From Raoultibacter massiliensis (GTDB lineage: Bacteria > Actinomycetota > Coriobacteriia > Coriobacteriales > Eggerthellaceae): a stretch of DNA of 64,000 bases. Position numbers and translations under genes: made by a program. The stretch is from assembly GCF_900199545.1 (NCBI RefSeq), contig NZ_LT962671.1, positions 2,496,030 through 2,560,029 of the forward strand, in the 5' to 3' direction. Position 1 is the stretch's first letter, and each line of letters starts with the position of its first letter. Below, piece by piece: positions 1-9,524 of this stretch. The notes under the pieces were generated by a model that was not told where the DNA came from, ran no database searches, and saw only the letters and a program-made list of their open reading frames with translations.

Positions 1-525
1 CGCCCGCCGCGAGCCGCGGCCCCAGGCCGATACGGATCCCGCCCGCCGCATGCCTCGGCTCCAGAGCGGTACGGCTCGCGTTCGACAAAGCCCGCAGCTG
101 AGAGACGGCTCACCTGGCGGCCGTCTCTACGAGTAGGGCGTTTTGTGGGGCGTTTTGCGGGCGGCATGGACGACCTTTGTAAACGACTTCTCTGGAAAAC
201 TAGCCCACAGTCTACCAAATTCCCAGCTCAACCACCATCCTCCGTTTCGACCGATGCCCAAAAGCGGCAAATGGTTCGCTTCGACGATAGCGTGCGCGCG
301 AATCCATCTCTAATCTGGGCGAGCATTGCACGTCGGACGAAGCCCGCGCACCCGCGCGAGATGGCTACACCCGTGGAAACCCACGGCGAAACGCAAGTCG
401 GGAAACCTCGGCATAAGGTTCGACAGGCAAGCCTCGGCGCAGGGGCCACAAGAAGCGTCGAGCCCGACGCCAATGCGCAGAAGCGAGACACAAGGACGAA
501 GAGAAGAAAGAAAGGAAGGGATAGA
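1..525. other. Upstream region without a supported gene
   Basis: No convincing gene was found. Reading frames on both strands here are shadows of the following gene or lack a ribosome binding site. A 9-bp hairpin at 101-128 probably ends a gene lying to the left of the window. The remaining ~390 bases before the lipoprotein start at 526 must hold its promoter, but I could not identify convincing -35/-10 boxes. Confidence 0.5.
101..128 (+). terminator. Hairpin, possible terminator of a gene left of the window
   Basis: The arms AGAGACGGC and GCCGTCTCT are perfectly complementary (9 bp) around a 10-base loop. There is no clean T-run, only TTTT about 16 bases further on, so the assignment as terminator is weak. 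Confidence 0.3.
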
Positions 526-2325
526 ATGCATGCACAAAGAAAGCTCTTGGCCGCAACCGTATGCGCCGTGATCGGCATCGTCGGCATCGCGGGTTGCGCG
601 CCAAAAGCAAACGAATCGGCAACACCCAGCGCACAGGACCAAGCGCAAGCCGAAGAAGCGCCCGAATACACCGACGAGCAGAACGCGATCATCGCCGGCG
701 AGGAAGGAACCACCTACGACAACATCTCGCTCGACGCCTACCCCGGCAAAGACTACCTGGACACGCTCCACGAGATGTGGGATTCCAAAGCATCGGAGTA
801 CGTGCCCGAGATCCGCACCCTGCCCGACGGCCAGATGGTGCAGCGCACCCCCAGCGAGCTCACCGAACGCGCACGCCAGGGCATGACGCCGTACAACATC
901 TACCGCCTCAACAACGACAACCGCGGCTGCAACAGCTGCCACGCCGACCTCAACAAGCTGCTCGAGAACCTCTCGCAGACCATGCACCCCTCGCCCAACA
1001 GCGAGATCCTCAACGCCGAGATGACGGTCGACCAGTGCCTGTTCTGCCACACCTACTCGCCTGGCTACATTCCCACCCAGTACGAGTTCGGCACGCTCAT
1101 GCACAACGTCCACTACGGCATCGAGTTCGCCGACGAATTCGAAGACGAGTACAACGGCAACTGCTACTCGTGCCACGACGCCACCAACGACGGTTTGGGC
1201 ATGATGCTTTGGGATCAGACCAAGTTCGAGCGCCTGCGCGGCGTAACCAAGGTCGAAAACGTCCAAGGCGAGTTCTCCATCGATCAGGATACGATCATGG
1301 AGCAGGAGGACATGTTCAACATGGATGCCTGGAACCGCCTGTACGACCGCATGCGCTCCGGCGCCGAGTACGCCGACACCCCGATGCCCGACAGCCTCTT
1401 CGACAGTTGGCCCATCACCGTCGACGGCGAAGTGAACGAACCTTACACCGCGATGCTTCCCGACCTCGTGAAAGAAGCCGAAGAAGCAGGCGTCGTGGTC
1501 ACGAAGGTATCAAAGGAGGTCTGCAACTGGAACGGCACAGGCGCAGGCAGCGTGAGCAACGTCGAGATCACCGGCATCCCCGTCAGCTGGCTCATCGAGA
1601 AGGCAGGCGGCTACAAAGAAGGCGTCGACATCAACGGCGTGCGCGTGATGCGCGCCGACGGATCCTCCAAGCGCGCGATGCCGCTTGAGAAAGTCGACGG
1701 CGGAGAGGCGTTCCTCGTCTACGAAATCAACGGCGAGCGGCTGACGGCGGCAAACGGATTCCCCTGCACCAACTGGTGCGAAGGAGTAGATCCCGAGGTT
1801 AACTCCAAACAGATGAACGAGTACAAGGTGGTCACCGACGCCCCCGATTTCAACGATCACGTCTACGAGTTCGAGCATCACGACGGCAACCCGAACGGCT
1901 GGATCGACGCCGAGGGCAACTGGACGAACAAGCCCAACGCGACCATCCTCGACGTGCCCGAAGGCCTTATCATCCAAAACGGCGAACCCTACACGTTCCA
2001 CGGCTACGTCGATGCCTATGACGAGAAGATCGTCAGCGTCGAGTTCTCGATGGACTTCGGAGCGACCTGGACCAAATACGAGCTCGGTGACACTGACGTG
2101 AACAAGCTCATCTGGTTCGATTACACCTGGACGCCCGAAGCGGAAAGCGCCTACTGCCTTCAGATCCGCGCCACCACCGAAACCGGGCTCGTGAGCCCCT
2201 ACATCCAGACAGTCATGGTCAACGCCAAAGACACCGTGCCTGAGACCGACCAGACCACCGTCATCGAAACCGCTTCGCTCGTAAGCCCCAAGGTCGTCGC
2301 TGACGCAGTAGAGGGAGAGGAGTAA
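526..2325 (+). CDS. Triheme cytochrome c / molybdopterin oxidoreductase lipoprotein
   Basis: A 599-residue exported lipoprotein. It has a signal peptide with a lipobox ending at Cys24. Three c-type haem sites follow at about residues 135-139 (CNSCH), 171-175 (CLFCH) and 213-217 (CYSCH). Next is a sulfite-oxidase-type molybdopterin domain with its candidate Mo-ligand Cys in VCNWNG, and a C-terminal Moco dimerisation (Ig-like) domain around SVEFSMDFGATW. The start is chosen at 526 because GGAAGGG lies just before it and the signal peptide begins there; the frame is open upstream. It is followed after 7 bases by a second Moco-type gene, so they form an operon. Family knowledge supports electron transfer between the haems and Moco outside the membrane. 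The substrate is unknown. A paralogous pair lies at 57435-59847. Confidence 0.9.
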   Translation: MHAQRKLLAATVCAVIGIVGIAGCAPKANESATPSAQDQAQAEEAPEYTDEQNAIIAGEEGTTYDNISLDAYPGKDYLDTLHEMWDSKASEYVPEIRTLPDGQMVQRTPSELTERARQGMTPYNIYRLNNDNRGCNSCHADLNKLLENLSQTMHPSPNSEILNAEMTVDQCLFCHTYSPGYIPTQYEFGTLMHNVHYGIEFADEFEDEYNGNCYSCHDATNDGLGMMLWDQTKFERLRGVTKVENVQGEFSIDQDTIMEQEDMFNMDAWNRLYDRMRSGAEYADTPMPDSLFDSWPITVDGEVNEPYTAMLPDLVKEAEEAGVVVTKVSKEVCNWNGTGAGSVSNVEITGIPVSWLIEKAGGYKEGVDINGVRVMRADGSSKRAMPLEKVDGGEAFLVYEINGERLTAANGFPCTNWCEGVDPEVNSKQMNEYKVVTDAPDFNDHVYEFEHHDGNPNGWIDAEGNWTNKPNATILDVPEGLIIQNGEPYTFHGYVDAYDEKIVSVEFSMDFGATWTKYELGDTDVNKLIWFDYTWTPEAESAYCLQIRATTETGLVSPYIQTVMVNAKDTVPETDQTTVIETASLVSPKVVADAVEGEE

Positions 2326-2332
2326 AGATCCC

Positions 2333-3406
2333 ATGAGCAAAACCACCAACAAGATCATGGCCTCGATGGCCGGGGCGGTACTCCTCGCCTCCGGTGCGGG
2401 CGCAGCATTCGGCAACCTCGCACCCGCGGTCGCCGAGACCGAAACCGAGCCGACGGGAACCGTGCACACCGTCGCCGACTTCGACATCGCAAGCTCCTGG
2501 CTCGGGGAAGAAGCCCCATACAAGCAGATGTCCAACGTCGAAGGCACCTTCGAGTTCGACCAGGAAGGCGTCACGCCCAACGACGAGCTGTTCAACGTGT
2601 TCGGAACCGCCATCCTTTCGATGTGCTCCAAGCCCGCACCCGAGCTCGAAGCCGAGCAGACGGGCGTTGCGAACTACTACATCAACGTGGGCGGCAACAT
2701 CCAGAAGAGCTTCACGCTCGACCTGTCGGAGCTCGACGGCGAAGAGCAAGAGATGCTCATGGGCTGCTCGTGCGCTACGGGCTCTCCTTTCGGGCAGGCG
2801 TCGGTCATCGGAGTACCGCTCGCATCGGTCATCGGCATGGCCGACCTCGAGGAAGGCGTGAACACCATCACCGCCTATGGCGCCGACGGCTTCGGGCAAC
2901 CTTTGCCTTTGCAGTACGCGCTCGAGAAGAACGCACTGCTCGTGTACAAGGTCAACGGGCAGGAGCTGAAATCGTCGGAAGGCTCGAGCGTCCAGCTGTG
3001 GATGCCCGAGACGGTGGCGCGCTACTTCACGCGCAACATCGCTTCGATCGAGCTCACCCGCGAGGAAGCCGTGCCCAAGGTGCAGCAGGTCGACCCGACC
3101 TACCGCAACAAGATCGAGATCAAGAACTCATCCGATGGATGCACCTTCAAGGCCGGCGACCAGATCACCTTCGAAGGCGTCGCCGACGATTGCGGCAGCC
3201 CCGTCACCGCCATCGAATTCTCCTTCGACGGCGGCCGTACCTGGACGGCGTGCGAAACGGAAGGCGCCACCGCCGACAAGTGGGTGAACTGGCACTTCAC
3301 CACGAGCTTCGAAGAAGCGGGCGACTACCAGATGGCTGTGCGCGCCCGCACGGCGGATGGTATCGTGTCGCCGCTCTCCGCAAGCCTCACATTCGAAATC
3401 GCATAA
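2333..3406 (+). CDS. Secreted sulfite-oxidase-like molybdopterin protein
   Basis: A 357-residue protein with a Sec signal peptide (cleavage near AVAE). It has a sulfite-oxidase-type Moco domain in which MGCSC supplies the candidate metal-ligand cysteine, and a C-terminal dimerisation domain around AIEFSFDGGRTW. The ribosome site GGGAGAGGAG overlaps the end of the upstream triheme gene, so the two are translationally linked. I infer it is the second subunit of a haem-Moco complex. It lacks haem motifs of its own. Its counterpart at 57435-58229 is shorter and lacks the dimerisation domain. The reaction is not known. Confidence 0.8.
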   Translation: MSKTTNKIMASMAGAVLLASGAGAAFGNLAPAVAETETEPTGTVHTVADFDIASSWLGEEAPYKQMSNVEGTFEFDQEGVTPNDELFNVFGTAILSMCSKPAPELEAEQTGVANYYINVGGNIQKSFTLDLSELDGEEQEMLMGCSCATGSPFGQASVIGVPLASVIGMADLEEGVNTITAYGADGFGQPLPLQYALEKNALLVYKVNGQELKSSEGSSVQLWMPETVARYFTRNIASIELTREEAVPKVQQVDPTYRNKIEIKNSSDGCTFKAGDQITFEGVADDCGSPVTAIEFSFDGGRTWTACETEGATADKWVNWHFTTSFEEAGDYQMAVRARTADGIVSPLSASLTFEIA

Positions 3407-3460
3407 CCCGACGGGCGGGCATCGGTATAGCAGCTACCCGCATCCCGTCCGTCTCACGCA

Positions 3461-3499
3461 CATCGCCCGCCGAACACAGGCTCCGTTCGGCGGGCGATG
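3461..3499 (+). terminator. Strong 15-bp hairpin after the Moco operon
   Basis: CATCGCCCGCCGAAC pairs perfectly with GTTCGGCGGGCGATG around a 9-base loop, 55 bases after the stop of the second Moco gene. It has no T-run, so it may act as a transcript-stabilising or weak terminator structure. Confidence 0.5.
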
Positions 3500-3682
3500 C
3501 TGCTTGCGTGCGAATGCGCATCCGCGGCATGGCGCGTCCTGCCTGCCGCCATCCCCCGTATCGCGATGCATCGATGCGCACGGCGTTAATCGGAGCATGC
3601 AGTCGCCCGATCGCCACCTGCTCGCCCACGGGCCCTCTTGTGCGCTATACTGCTGTTCGATTCGAAGGGGGCAAACAAAACC

Positions 3683-5194
3683 ATGAACGAGCAACGTCGC
3701 ACCTCGCTTGCCTGCGGGGTTCTCTCAGCACTGGGGCTTTCGCTCATTTTGCTGTGGTGCACGCTTATGGGGCACACCCCCGGGTTCATGCTCTCGTCGC
3801 TGAGCCTCGGAGAATGGGTGAACGCACGCACGTTCTGGCTGCTCGGCATTCTCATCATCAGCATCCTGTTCGTTGCCCTGCCCCACCAGATTGCAGAACG
3901 CGAACGCAGCCTCACCTACCTCATGCCGGTGCTTTCGGCCGTGGGCACGGCATGCTTCGCCCTTTCGTTCAACCAGGATTTCTTCGACCCCACCGTGCTT
4001 GCAACGGCGGGCTTGGCCGTCGCGGGACTCGGTTATTTCTGGTTCGCCTCGCGCTACGTTACCATGCTCTCGAAGGCGCAGGGATTCGCAATGGCGGTCT
4101 GGTGCATCGTAGCCGCCTTCCCGTTGCGTCAGCTTGCGAGCTTGGGACTCGACAGTTTCCTCGATCCGGCACAGCAGGTCATCGTAGCCATCGCGCTTCC
4201 GTTCCTCTCGGCGCTGTTCCTTTGGGCCGCCCGTTTCGCCATGCGCGACCAACCGATCGAGCAGACCTCAGCTGCAGATAATCCGGCACCGCAAAATCTC
4301 AGGCAGGACGCGCCCACCCAGAGCATCCGCCATGCGCAGAGCGAACACGACATGATCATCGTGCTCGTCATCGTCGGCGTGCTGCTGGCGATAGTTCGCG
4401 CCTTCGGGCCCTCGGGCGTCTGGGGCGATTCGAACACCACGTATTTCGACGCGCTCGGGCGCATTCCCGCCATCTCGGTTCTGACGGTCTGCCTTGCCCT
4501 GTTCGCCTGGCTCACGCTCCTGCTCATGGCGAAGAAGCCCGCCTCGATCCGCTTCCAGCTGCCCATCCTCGTGGTTATCGCAGGGCTTTTCGTCGTCGTG
4601 ATCCGCGCGCAACTCGGGGAGGAGCCCTCCCCGTTGCTCGACAGCATCGTGCAGGCAAACGACCCGTTTGCCCACCTTCTGTTCTGGTCGGCCATCGCCG
4701 CTGCGATTCCGGCGCTCGACATCCCCGAAAACAGAACGATCGGCATACCTGGGCTCGTGTATGCGGCAAGCTCGATCGTATGGGTTGTGTTTTTGCGCGG
4801 AAGCGCCGTTGTCGAAACGACCGTGATCCTCATTGTCGTAGCCATCGTCATGAACCGCTCGTGGTTTTCCAGCCTGTTCAAGCGCCGAGAAGACGATTCC
4901 GCAGAAACGCGCAGCACCGCAGCGGGCACCGAGGATTCCGTTTCGCGCCTAACCTACACCATCACCGAACGGTGCCGCGAAATCGCCGCCGAGTACGGGC
5001 TCTCTCCTCGTGAAACCGAGGTGTTCATGCTGCTCGCGCAAGGACGCACCTGCTCGTTCATCCAAGACGAGCTCGTATTAGCCGAAAGCACCATCAAAAC
5101 GCACATGTCGCATATTTACGCCAAAATGGAAGTCAGCGGCCGACAGGGCATGATGGACCTCGTGTTCGGAGAATCGGATCGCAACAAGGGTTAG
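3683..5194 (+). CDS. Membrane-bound LuxR-family regulator
   Basis: A 503-residue protein with roughly twelve hydrophobic segments (residues ~10-400) followed by a LuxR/GerE helix-turn-helix (about 440-500; LSPRETEVFMLLAQGR, then ESTIKTHMSHIYAKM). The start at 3683 is preceded by GAAGGGGG and begins a charged N-terminus before the first membrane helix; an in-frame ATG at 3638 has no comparable site. Proteins of this layout are common in Eggerthellaceae next to reductase genes and are thought to sense a substrate through the membrane part. It sits in the same direction after the triheme-Moco pair, which is its likely target. Which ligand it senses is unknown. Confidence 0.88.
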   Translation: MNEQRRTSLACGVLSALGLSLILLWCTLMGHTPGFMLSSLSLGEWVNARTFWLLGILIISILFVALPHQIAERERSLTYLMPVLSAVGTACFALSFNQDFFDPTVLATAGLAVAGLGYFWFASRYVTMLSKAQGFAMAVWCIVAAFPLRQLASLGLDSFLDPAQQVIVAIALPFLSALFLWAARFAMRDQPIEQTSAADNPAPQNLRQDAPTQSIRHAQSEHDMIIVLVIVGVLLAIVRAFGPSGVWGDSNTTYFDALGRIPAISVLTVCLALFAWLTLLLMAKKPASIRFQLPILVVIAGLFVVVIRAQLGEEPSPLLDSIVQANDPFAHLLFWSAIAAAIPALDIPENRTIGIPGLVYAASSIVWVVFLRGSAVVETTVILIVVAIVMNRSWFSSLFKRREDDSAETRSTAAGTEDSVSRLTYTITERCREIAAEYGLSPRETEVFMLLAQGRTCSFIQDELVLAESTIKTHMSHIYAKMEVSGRQGMMDLVFGESDRNKG

Positions 5195-5203
5195 CGCAAA
5201 AGA

Positions 5204-5668
5204 CTACGATGGTCGCAGCCTTTTGCCGAGCACGTTTATGAACGAATCAAGGAAGCGGGCTACGATTTTCAGTTCGTCCTCGCTCATATCCTTGGATATG
5301 AGCGAGGTTAGCTCCCGAAAAAAGCCTTCGTACGCTTCGCCGACCTTGCTCCCGTCTTCCGTCAGCAGAATCCGGACCGCTCGACGATCCTGCTCATCGA
5401 CGTCAACCGCAATGTAGCCCAAGTGCTCCAGCCGGTATGTCAACTGCCTGCACGCCTGCGTGGTACCGGACCGATCGATCTCCGCAATTTCCGAGAGGGT
5501 CGGAGGATGCCCAAGCGACCACAGGCTATGAAGCAGCTGCGCTTGCCTCATGGTTATTCTTCGATCGAAAGGAAACCTCTTGAAGCGTTCGATGCTGCTG
5601 TTCATATCAAATACTTTTTCCAAGGCTGATCGTTCGATCTCGTTTCCCGACATCGTCTCTGGCAGCAT
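5204..5668 (-). CDS. MarR-family transcriptional regulator
   Basis: A 154-residue winged-helix protein. The centre (TLSEIAEIDRSGTTQACRQL) is the recognition region, followed by the wing DEQDRRAVRILLTEDG typical of MarR. The start at 5668 is chosen because AAAGGAG precedes it at good spacing; an in-frame ATG ten codons upstream lacks one. It ends only 10 bases from the convergent membrane LuxR gene. Its target is unknown; the PRC-barrel gene lies immediately upstream in the same direction. Confidence 0.85.
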   Translation of the reverse strand: MLPETMSGNEIERSALEKVFDMNSSIERFKRFPFDRRITMRQAQLLHSLWSLGHPPTLSEIAEIDRSGTTQACRQLTYRLEHLGYIAVDVDEQDRRAVRILLTEDGSKVGEAYEGFFRELTSLISKDMSEDELKIVARFLDSFINVLGKRLRPS

Positions 5669-5742
5669 CGCGTGCTCCTTTCGTATGATGCACCGCAAAA
5701 GCCGAGCAAGCGGGCAAAGCCGGTTCGGCTTTTGCAGATCCC

Positions 5743-6465
5743 TTAAACTTCGACGCCCAACGTAAGCAAGAGTAACGCGTCATGCTCTTGGGCGCGGGCA
5801 AGGATTTCCTCGGTTATCGTTTCGCCTTTCGCGAGCTCGAACCTGCCATCTGCGCTTACCACGTTCTCGGAAACCCGCTTGCCAACCAAAAGGTCCCGAA
5901 CCGCCTTGTTTTCGTCGTCCGAAGAATCGAGGTCGGGTTTGGCCTGAACTGCCGAATCGGCCTTCGGAGCCGCTGGCTCGGATGGCTCTTTCGACGAGCC
6001 AACCGACACCTCCTGCACGCCGTTTTTATCAACGAACACGTAGCGCGGCGTGAAGAACAGAATCTTGCCTGCCGCATATTCGGAGCCGTCGCTCAGCGTT
6101 ATCATCGTTATCGCACCCGATTTCGCATCGAATTCGAAAGCCGTCACCGAGCCGAGGCGATTGCCCTGATCCGAATACGCCTCTGTCCCAACAAGGCGGA
6201 ATCCATCGTCAACCAACGATTTTCCCGATTTGTTGTCGGTGGACAAAAGCACGCTGTCCTTTCGAATCGTAATAAACGAGTCGCCGACCGCTACCGCCTT
6301 TTCGCGCGGAAGTATCGAAAGCGACCCAAGGCCCGAATCGCCGATGATATAGTGGCTTACCTTTCCTGTTTCGCTATCGACGCAAAGATCTTTCACGGCG
6401 CCGATCGTTTTCTTGTCCTCGATCGATACCACTTCGCGCAGAAGAATCGTCTTGTTGGTTTCCAT
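5743..6465 (-). CDS. PRC-barrel domain protein
   Basis: A 240-residue soluble protein with PRC-barrel-like repeats: REVVSIEDKKTIGAVKDLCVD near the N-terminus and a second at about residues 85-130 (GNRLGSVTAFEFD). A charged, low-complexity linker follows, then a C-terminal segment (~205-240) resembling another small beta domain. GAAAGGAAC precedes the ATG. It lies between the MarR gene and the membrane protein associated with the pilus locus, all on the minus strand. PRC barrels serve as adaptor or sensor modules, and no specific role can be assigned. Another PRC-containing protein is at 61370-62722. Confidence 0.7.
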   Translation of the reverse strand: METNKTILLREVVSIEDKKTIGAVKDLCVDSETGKVSHYIIGDSGLGSLSILPREKAVAVGDSFITIRKDSVLLSTDNKSGKSLVDDGFRLVGTEAYSDQGNRLGSVTAFEFDAKSGAITMITLSDGSEYAAGKILFFTPRYVFVDKNGVQEVSVGSSKEPSEPAAPKADSAVQAKPDLDSSDDENKAVRDLLVGKRVSENVVSADGRFELAKGETITEEILARAQEHDALLLLTLGVEV

Positions 6466-6625
6466 GATGATGTTCCTTTCTCATGAGCCGCGCGGGATCA
6501 GCGGATTCCGCGCTGTGCTTGCTGTTGGTTTTCGTCTGATCGTAAAATCGAGCTTGCCTTCTGCCGATGTCCGATGCGATGCCGCAACGACCCGGCAAAA
6601 CCTTTCGCCGCCCGCGCTCCCGCCA

Positions 6626-7807
6626 TCAACCCGCCTTTCCGTCCGACAGCATGATGAGCAGCGCATCGGCCTTCGCCGTTTCGCCGGAAGTCAGCATCTC
6701 GTTCGCACGCAAAGAGCGGGCAAGTTCATGAGCCTTCGGCTTATCGCCTGCCGCTATATAGCTGGTTATCTCATCGAAGAGAGACCGTTTCCGCTCGTCT
6801 CCATCGGTTGCAACGGCAGCGCTCTCGGCGAAGAGCTTGGCTGCGATCGCCGCATGGCCCTTTTCCTTGAGCGATATCGCCTTTTTCCGATACGCCTCGT
6901 AGGCGCTCGGCTCGCTCGGCTTCTCCGCTTCCGCCTGCTTGGTTTCGATCGGCTGGGCGGCGGCTGCAGCGTTTTCTTCGAAGCGTGCATTGGTCGACGC
7001 TTCCCTGCCCATCGGTGATTGCTCGGTCTTTGGCGCTTCCTTTCTTGCCGGCGTTTCCTTGCCCATCGACACCTCTCTGCCCAACGGAGCTTCCGCGTTC
7101 GCCGGCGCTTCCGTACTCGTCGGCGCTTCCGCGTTCGTCAGCTTCACTCGCTTGCCCGCCACGGCAGTTTCTTTTTCGGAATCGGAAACCAAGATCGGCC
7201 GTGCGGCCTCATGCGCCGCAGCGGAAGCGGCAGCGCGCTTCTCCTGAGTGGCCTTACGTGCTTTTTCGGTCTCGTCGATTCGCTGTTCCCGCGCAACCGC
7301 CTGCTGCTTGAAGGATTGGACCCGCTCGTCGAACACCCTTTTGTTCTCGTCGTCTGGCAGCGCGCTCTTCGCCGCAACGGCTTTCTGCGCCGCAGGAGGC
7401 CGCCGACCGCTCGCAGGTGCCGCAGCAGGTTCGACATCGACAACGAACGGAGCCTCTGCCGCCACTGTCCGTGGGAGATCGCTTTCGGAACCGCTTCTCG
7501 ATGGGCCCCTCGGCACAACGACGGCGTTCGGTTTCGCGTTTTCGGCCGACGTTTTGGCAAGGCTGTAGACAACGTAGTAAACCGCAAGGGGCACCGCTAT
7601 GAAGCAGGCGATGTATATCGGCACCGCCCAGCTTTGCTCAAGCTGCACAACGTCGATGTAGAACAGCGCAGCGGCAAAAGCCAGATACCCGAATGCCGCG
7701 ATTGCCGCTTTCTTCTGGCGCTTGTTCTTGATAAGCCTGAAGCAGACGATCGAGCCTATCGCAATGACGGCCACCATCAGCGCAAGCACAGCCCACACGT
7801 ACTGCAT
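6626..7807 (-). CDS. Membrane protein with TPR-like C-terminus, pilus-locus associated
   Basis: A 393-residue protein I do not recognise. Three transmembrane helices occupy residues ~3-90. A long Ala/Glu/Lys-rich cytoplasmic region follows, with imperfect short repeats of the type EAP-x3-EAP and MG(K/R)E around residues 225-275. The C-terminal ~90 residues form amphipathic helices resembling a TPR pair (AYEAYRKKAISLKEKG, then KLFAESAAVA). AGGAG precedes the ATG at 7807. It follows the third sortase by 42 bases in the same direction, so it is probably part of the pilus operon. A scaffold or regulator of pilus assembly at the membrane is only a guess. Confidence 0.65.
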   Translation of the reverse strand: MQYVWAVLALMVAVIAIGSIVCFRLIKNKRQKKAAIAAFGYLAFAAALFYIDVVQLEQSWAVPIYIACFIAVPLAVYYVVYSLAKTSAENAKPNAVVVPRGPSRSGSESDLPRTVAAEAPFVVDVEPAAAPASGRRPPAAQKAVAAKSALPDDENKRVFDERVQSFKQQAVAREQRIDETEKARKATQEKRAAASAAAHEAARPILVSDSEKETAVAGKRVKLTNAEAPTSTEAPANAEAPLGREVSMGKETPARKEAPKTEQSPMGREASTNARFEENAAAAAQPIETKQAEAEKPSEPSAYEAYRKKAISLKEKGHAAIAAKLFAESAAVATDGDERKRSLFDEITSYIAAGDKPKAHELARSLRANEMLTSGETAKADALLIMLSDGKAG

Positions 7808-7849
7808 GAGACAACTCCTATCTTTCCTGTAAGCGCGCCCTCAAGCGTC

Positions 7850-8623
7850 TCATTGGTCCAAGACCCTCTCGCCCGTCACGAGCAATCGTTCGGCACCTGA
7901 ATCGGTGCAGGTGAGCAGCGTCACGAGATCCCTCCCCCGCTCAATGAGCAGGGTCGACGTATCCGTGGGAGCGATGATCTGCGTCGACACCACTTGATAC
8001 GTCAACACGGTGCCGCCGTTTCGTATGTAGAACAGATCGCCTTCTACCAGCCGATCGATATTTGTAAACCATTCGTTCGTAGCCACGTTGTTATGACCCG
8101 CCAAAACAGAATGCGTGCTCTCCCCGCCCGTCGGCAAAGACGTGCCTTCGAGATGAGCGATGCCTTTCGATAGATTGGCGTCGGTCGACCCGATAAATAT
8201 CGGGAGCTCAAGCGAAAGCTTCGGTATGAATATGCTGCCGTATACACCCTCGTCGGGAATCGGCGCCGCATAGGCGGCCACATCCGAACCCTCGCCGTCA
8301 GACTGCCCGCCTGCACCAGCCTGAACCGATTCGTTGTATGCAGCGACGAGCCGCGTCGCGCTCTCGTTGTTGATCCGCTGGGCGACGTAAGGGTACACGA
8401 GGACGCCGAATCCCATGCAGAACATCAGCAGGGCGGCAATCGTGCGGGCAGCGCTTCGTTTCGCACGATCCGCTCCCCGGCCCGAAGGCATTCCCGAATT
8501 TCGGGACTGCCCGACCGGACCCTCCCTGCGATGCGTTCGGCTGACAGCAGAGCTGCAACGCGCACCGACGCCTCGACGCTCTCGCTCGGACGAAAACGCA
8601 CCGCCTCTGACGGCTTTATCCAT
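7850..8623 (-). CDS. Sortase (third of three, no C-terminal membrane helix)
   Basis: A 257-residue sortase. A long basic N-terminus is followed by one membrane helix (~65-85), then the catalytic fold with His in LAGHNN, Cys239 in TLLTC and the active-site Arg in GAERLLVTGERV. The start at 8623 has AAGGAGG in front and overlaps the preceding sortase gene by 8 bases. Unlike its two neighbours it lacks a C-terminal membrane anchor and the usual NSHR sequence after the Cys. It may anchor finished pili to the wall or accept a different sorting signal. Both ideas are inference. Confidence 0.9.
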   Translation of the reverse strand: MDKAVRGGAFSSERERRGVGARCSSAVSRTHRREGPVGQSRNSGMPSGRGADRAKRSAARTIAALLMFCMGFGVLVYPYVAQRINNESATRLVAAYNESVQAGAGGQSDGEGSDVAAYAAPIPDEGVYGSIFIPKLSLELPIFIGSTDANLSKGIAHLEGTSLPTGGESTHSVLAGHNNVATNEWFTNIDRLVEGDLFYIRNGGTVLTYQVVSTQIIAPTDTSTLLIERGRDLVTLLTCTDSGAERLLVTGERVLDQ

Positions 8624-9524
8624 CACGACCTCCTTCGCCTCGCCTCTTTCTCGACCACGGGCGCCACACAAGCACGATGACGAGCACCAGGCATGCGGCG
8701 ACAAGCAGGCCTGCCTGCGCCAGATCTTTCTCCGCTGCCGTCATCGACTCGATGAATCCAGACGTTTCGGCGATTTCATCGAGTTGCCCGGTATAGGCGA
8801 CCCTCTCCCCGATGATCAAAAGCCTGTGGCTGTTGACCATGTACGGATGACAGGTCAGAAGCGTCATGAGGTCTTTACCCTCGATGATGGCCAACGCATC
8901 CGATTCGCTTGGATCGATGACCTTCTTCTCCGTAACCCTATACGCAAGAATCTCCGATGAGTTTTTCACGAAGAACTCATCGCCTGGCTCAAGCTGATCG
9001 AGATCGGTAAACAACTTGGCTGTCGGCAGGCCCCTGTGGCCCGTCAAAACGCTGTTCGTCGATTCGCCGCCCACCGGCAGCGAGGTCCCCTTGAGCCAAC
9101 CGATGCCCTTCTGCAAAACGTCCTCCGACGTCCCTTCGTATATCGGAGCCTTGATTCCTATTTCCGGGATTTGGATGTAGCCCATCACCTCGCCGACCGA
9201 TAGGAAGCTCACTTCTTGGGATTCCCCTTCGTCTCCCGCAGACCCGAAAGGATCGATGATCGCGCCCTGCGTTTCGGCAAGCGCCTCGTTGTAGGAACGG
9301 GCCGCTTCGAGGGAATCGGCTTTGTCCTCAGCCGTCAGGGCATTGACGGCTTCTTCGTAGTTGGTGATGGCCGACGTCTGCGACTGCTCGTTGATGAAAC
9401 CCGCTATAGCCGGATACAGAAACACACCTAAACCGGCGACGAACACGCATGCCGCCAACACCAGCTTGACGATCGATGCCCTACCCAATTTCCTCACCGC
9501 CCGCCGGCGAATCGGCAGTTGCAC
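8616..9524 (-). CDS. Class C-type pilus sortase (second)
   Basis: A 302-residue sortase with an N-terminal membrane helix (~17-38), catalytic His in LTGHRGLP, Cys225 in TLLTCHPYMVNSHRLLI and a C-terminal membrane helix (~270-290). This two-anchor layout is typical of class C pilin-polymerising sortases. The start is uncertain: GTG at 9524 overlaps the upstream sortase by 44 bases, while GTG at 9497 would overlap by 17 and has a GGCGGGCG stretch in front. It is co-transcribed with the other two sortases. Confidence 0.92.
   Translation of the reverse strand: MQLPIRRRAVRKLGRASIVKLVLAACVFVAGLGVFLYPAIAGFINEQSQTSAITNYEEAVNALTAEDKADSLEAARSYNEALAETQGAIIDPFGSAGDEGESQEVSFLSVGEVMGYIQIPEIGIKAPIYEGTSEDVLQKGIGWLKGTSLPVGGESTNSVLTGHRGLPTAKLFTDLDQLEPGDEFFVKNSSEILAYRVTEKKVIDPSESDALAIIEGKDLMTLLTCHPYMVNSHRLLIIGERVAYTGQLDEIAETSGFIESMTAAEKDLAQAGLLVAACLVLVIVLVWRPWSRKRRGEGGRDG

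Noticed and set aside
2623-4281. Plus-strand 552-codon frame overlapping the Moco gene and the LuxR gene
   Set aside because: It crosses two well-supported genes in another frame, is extremely Arg-rich and has no family resemblance.
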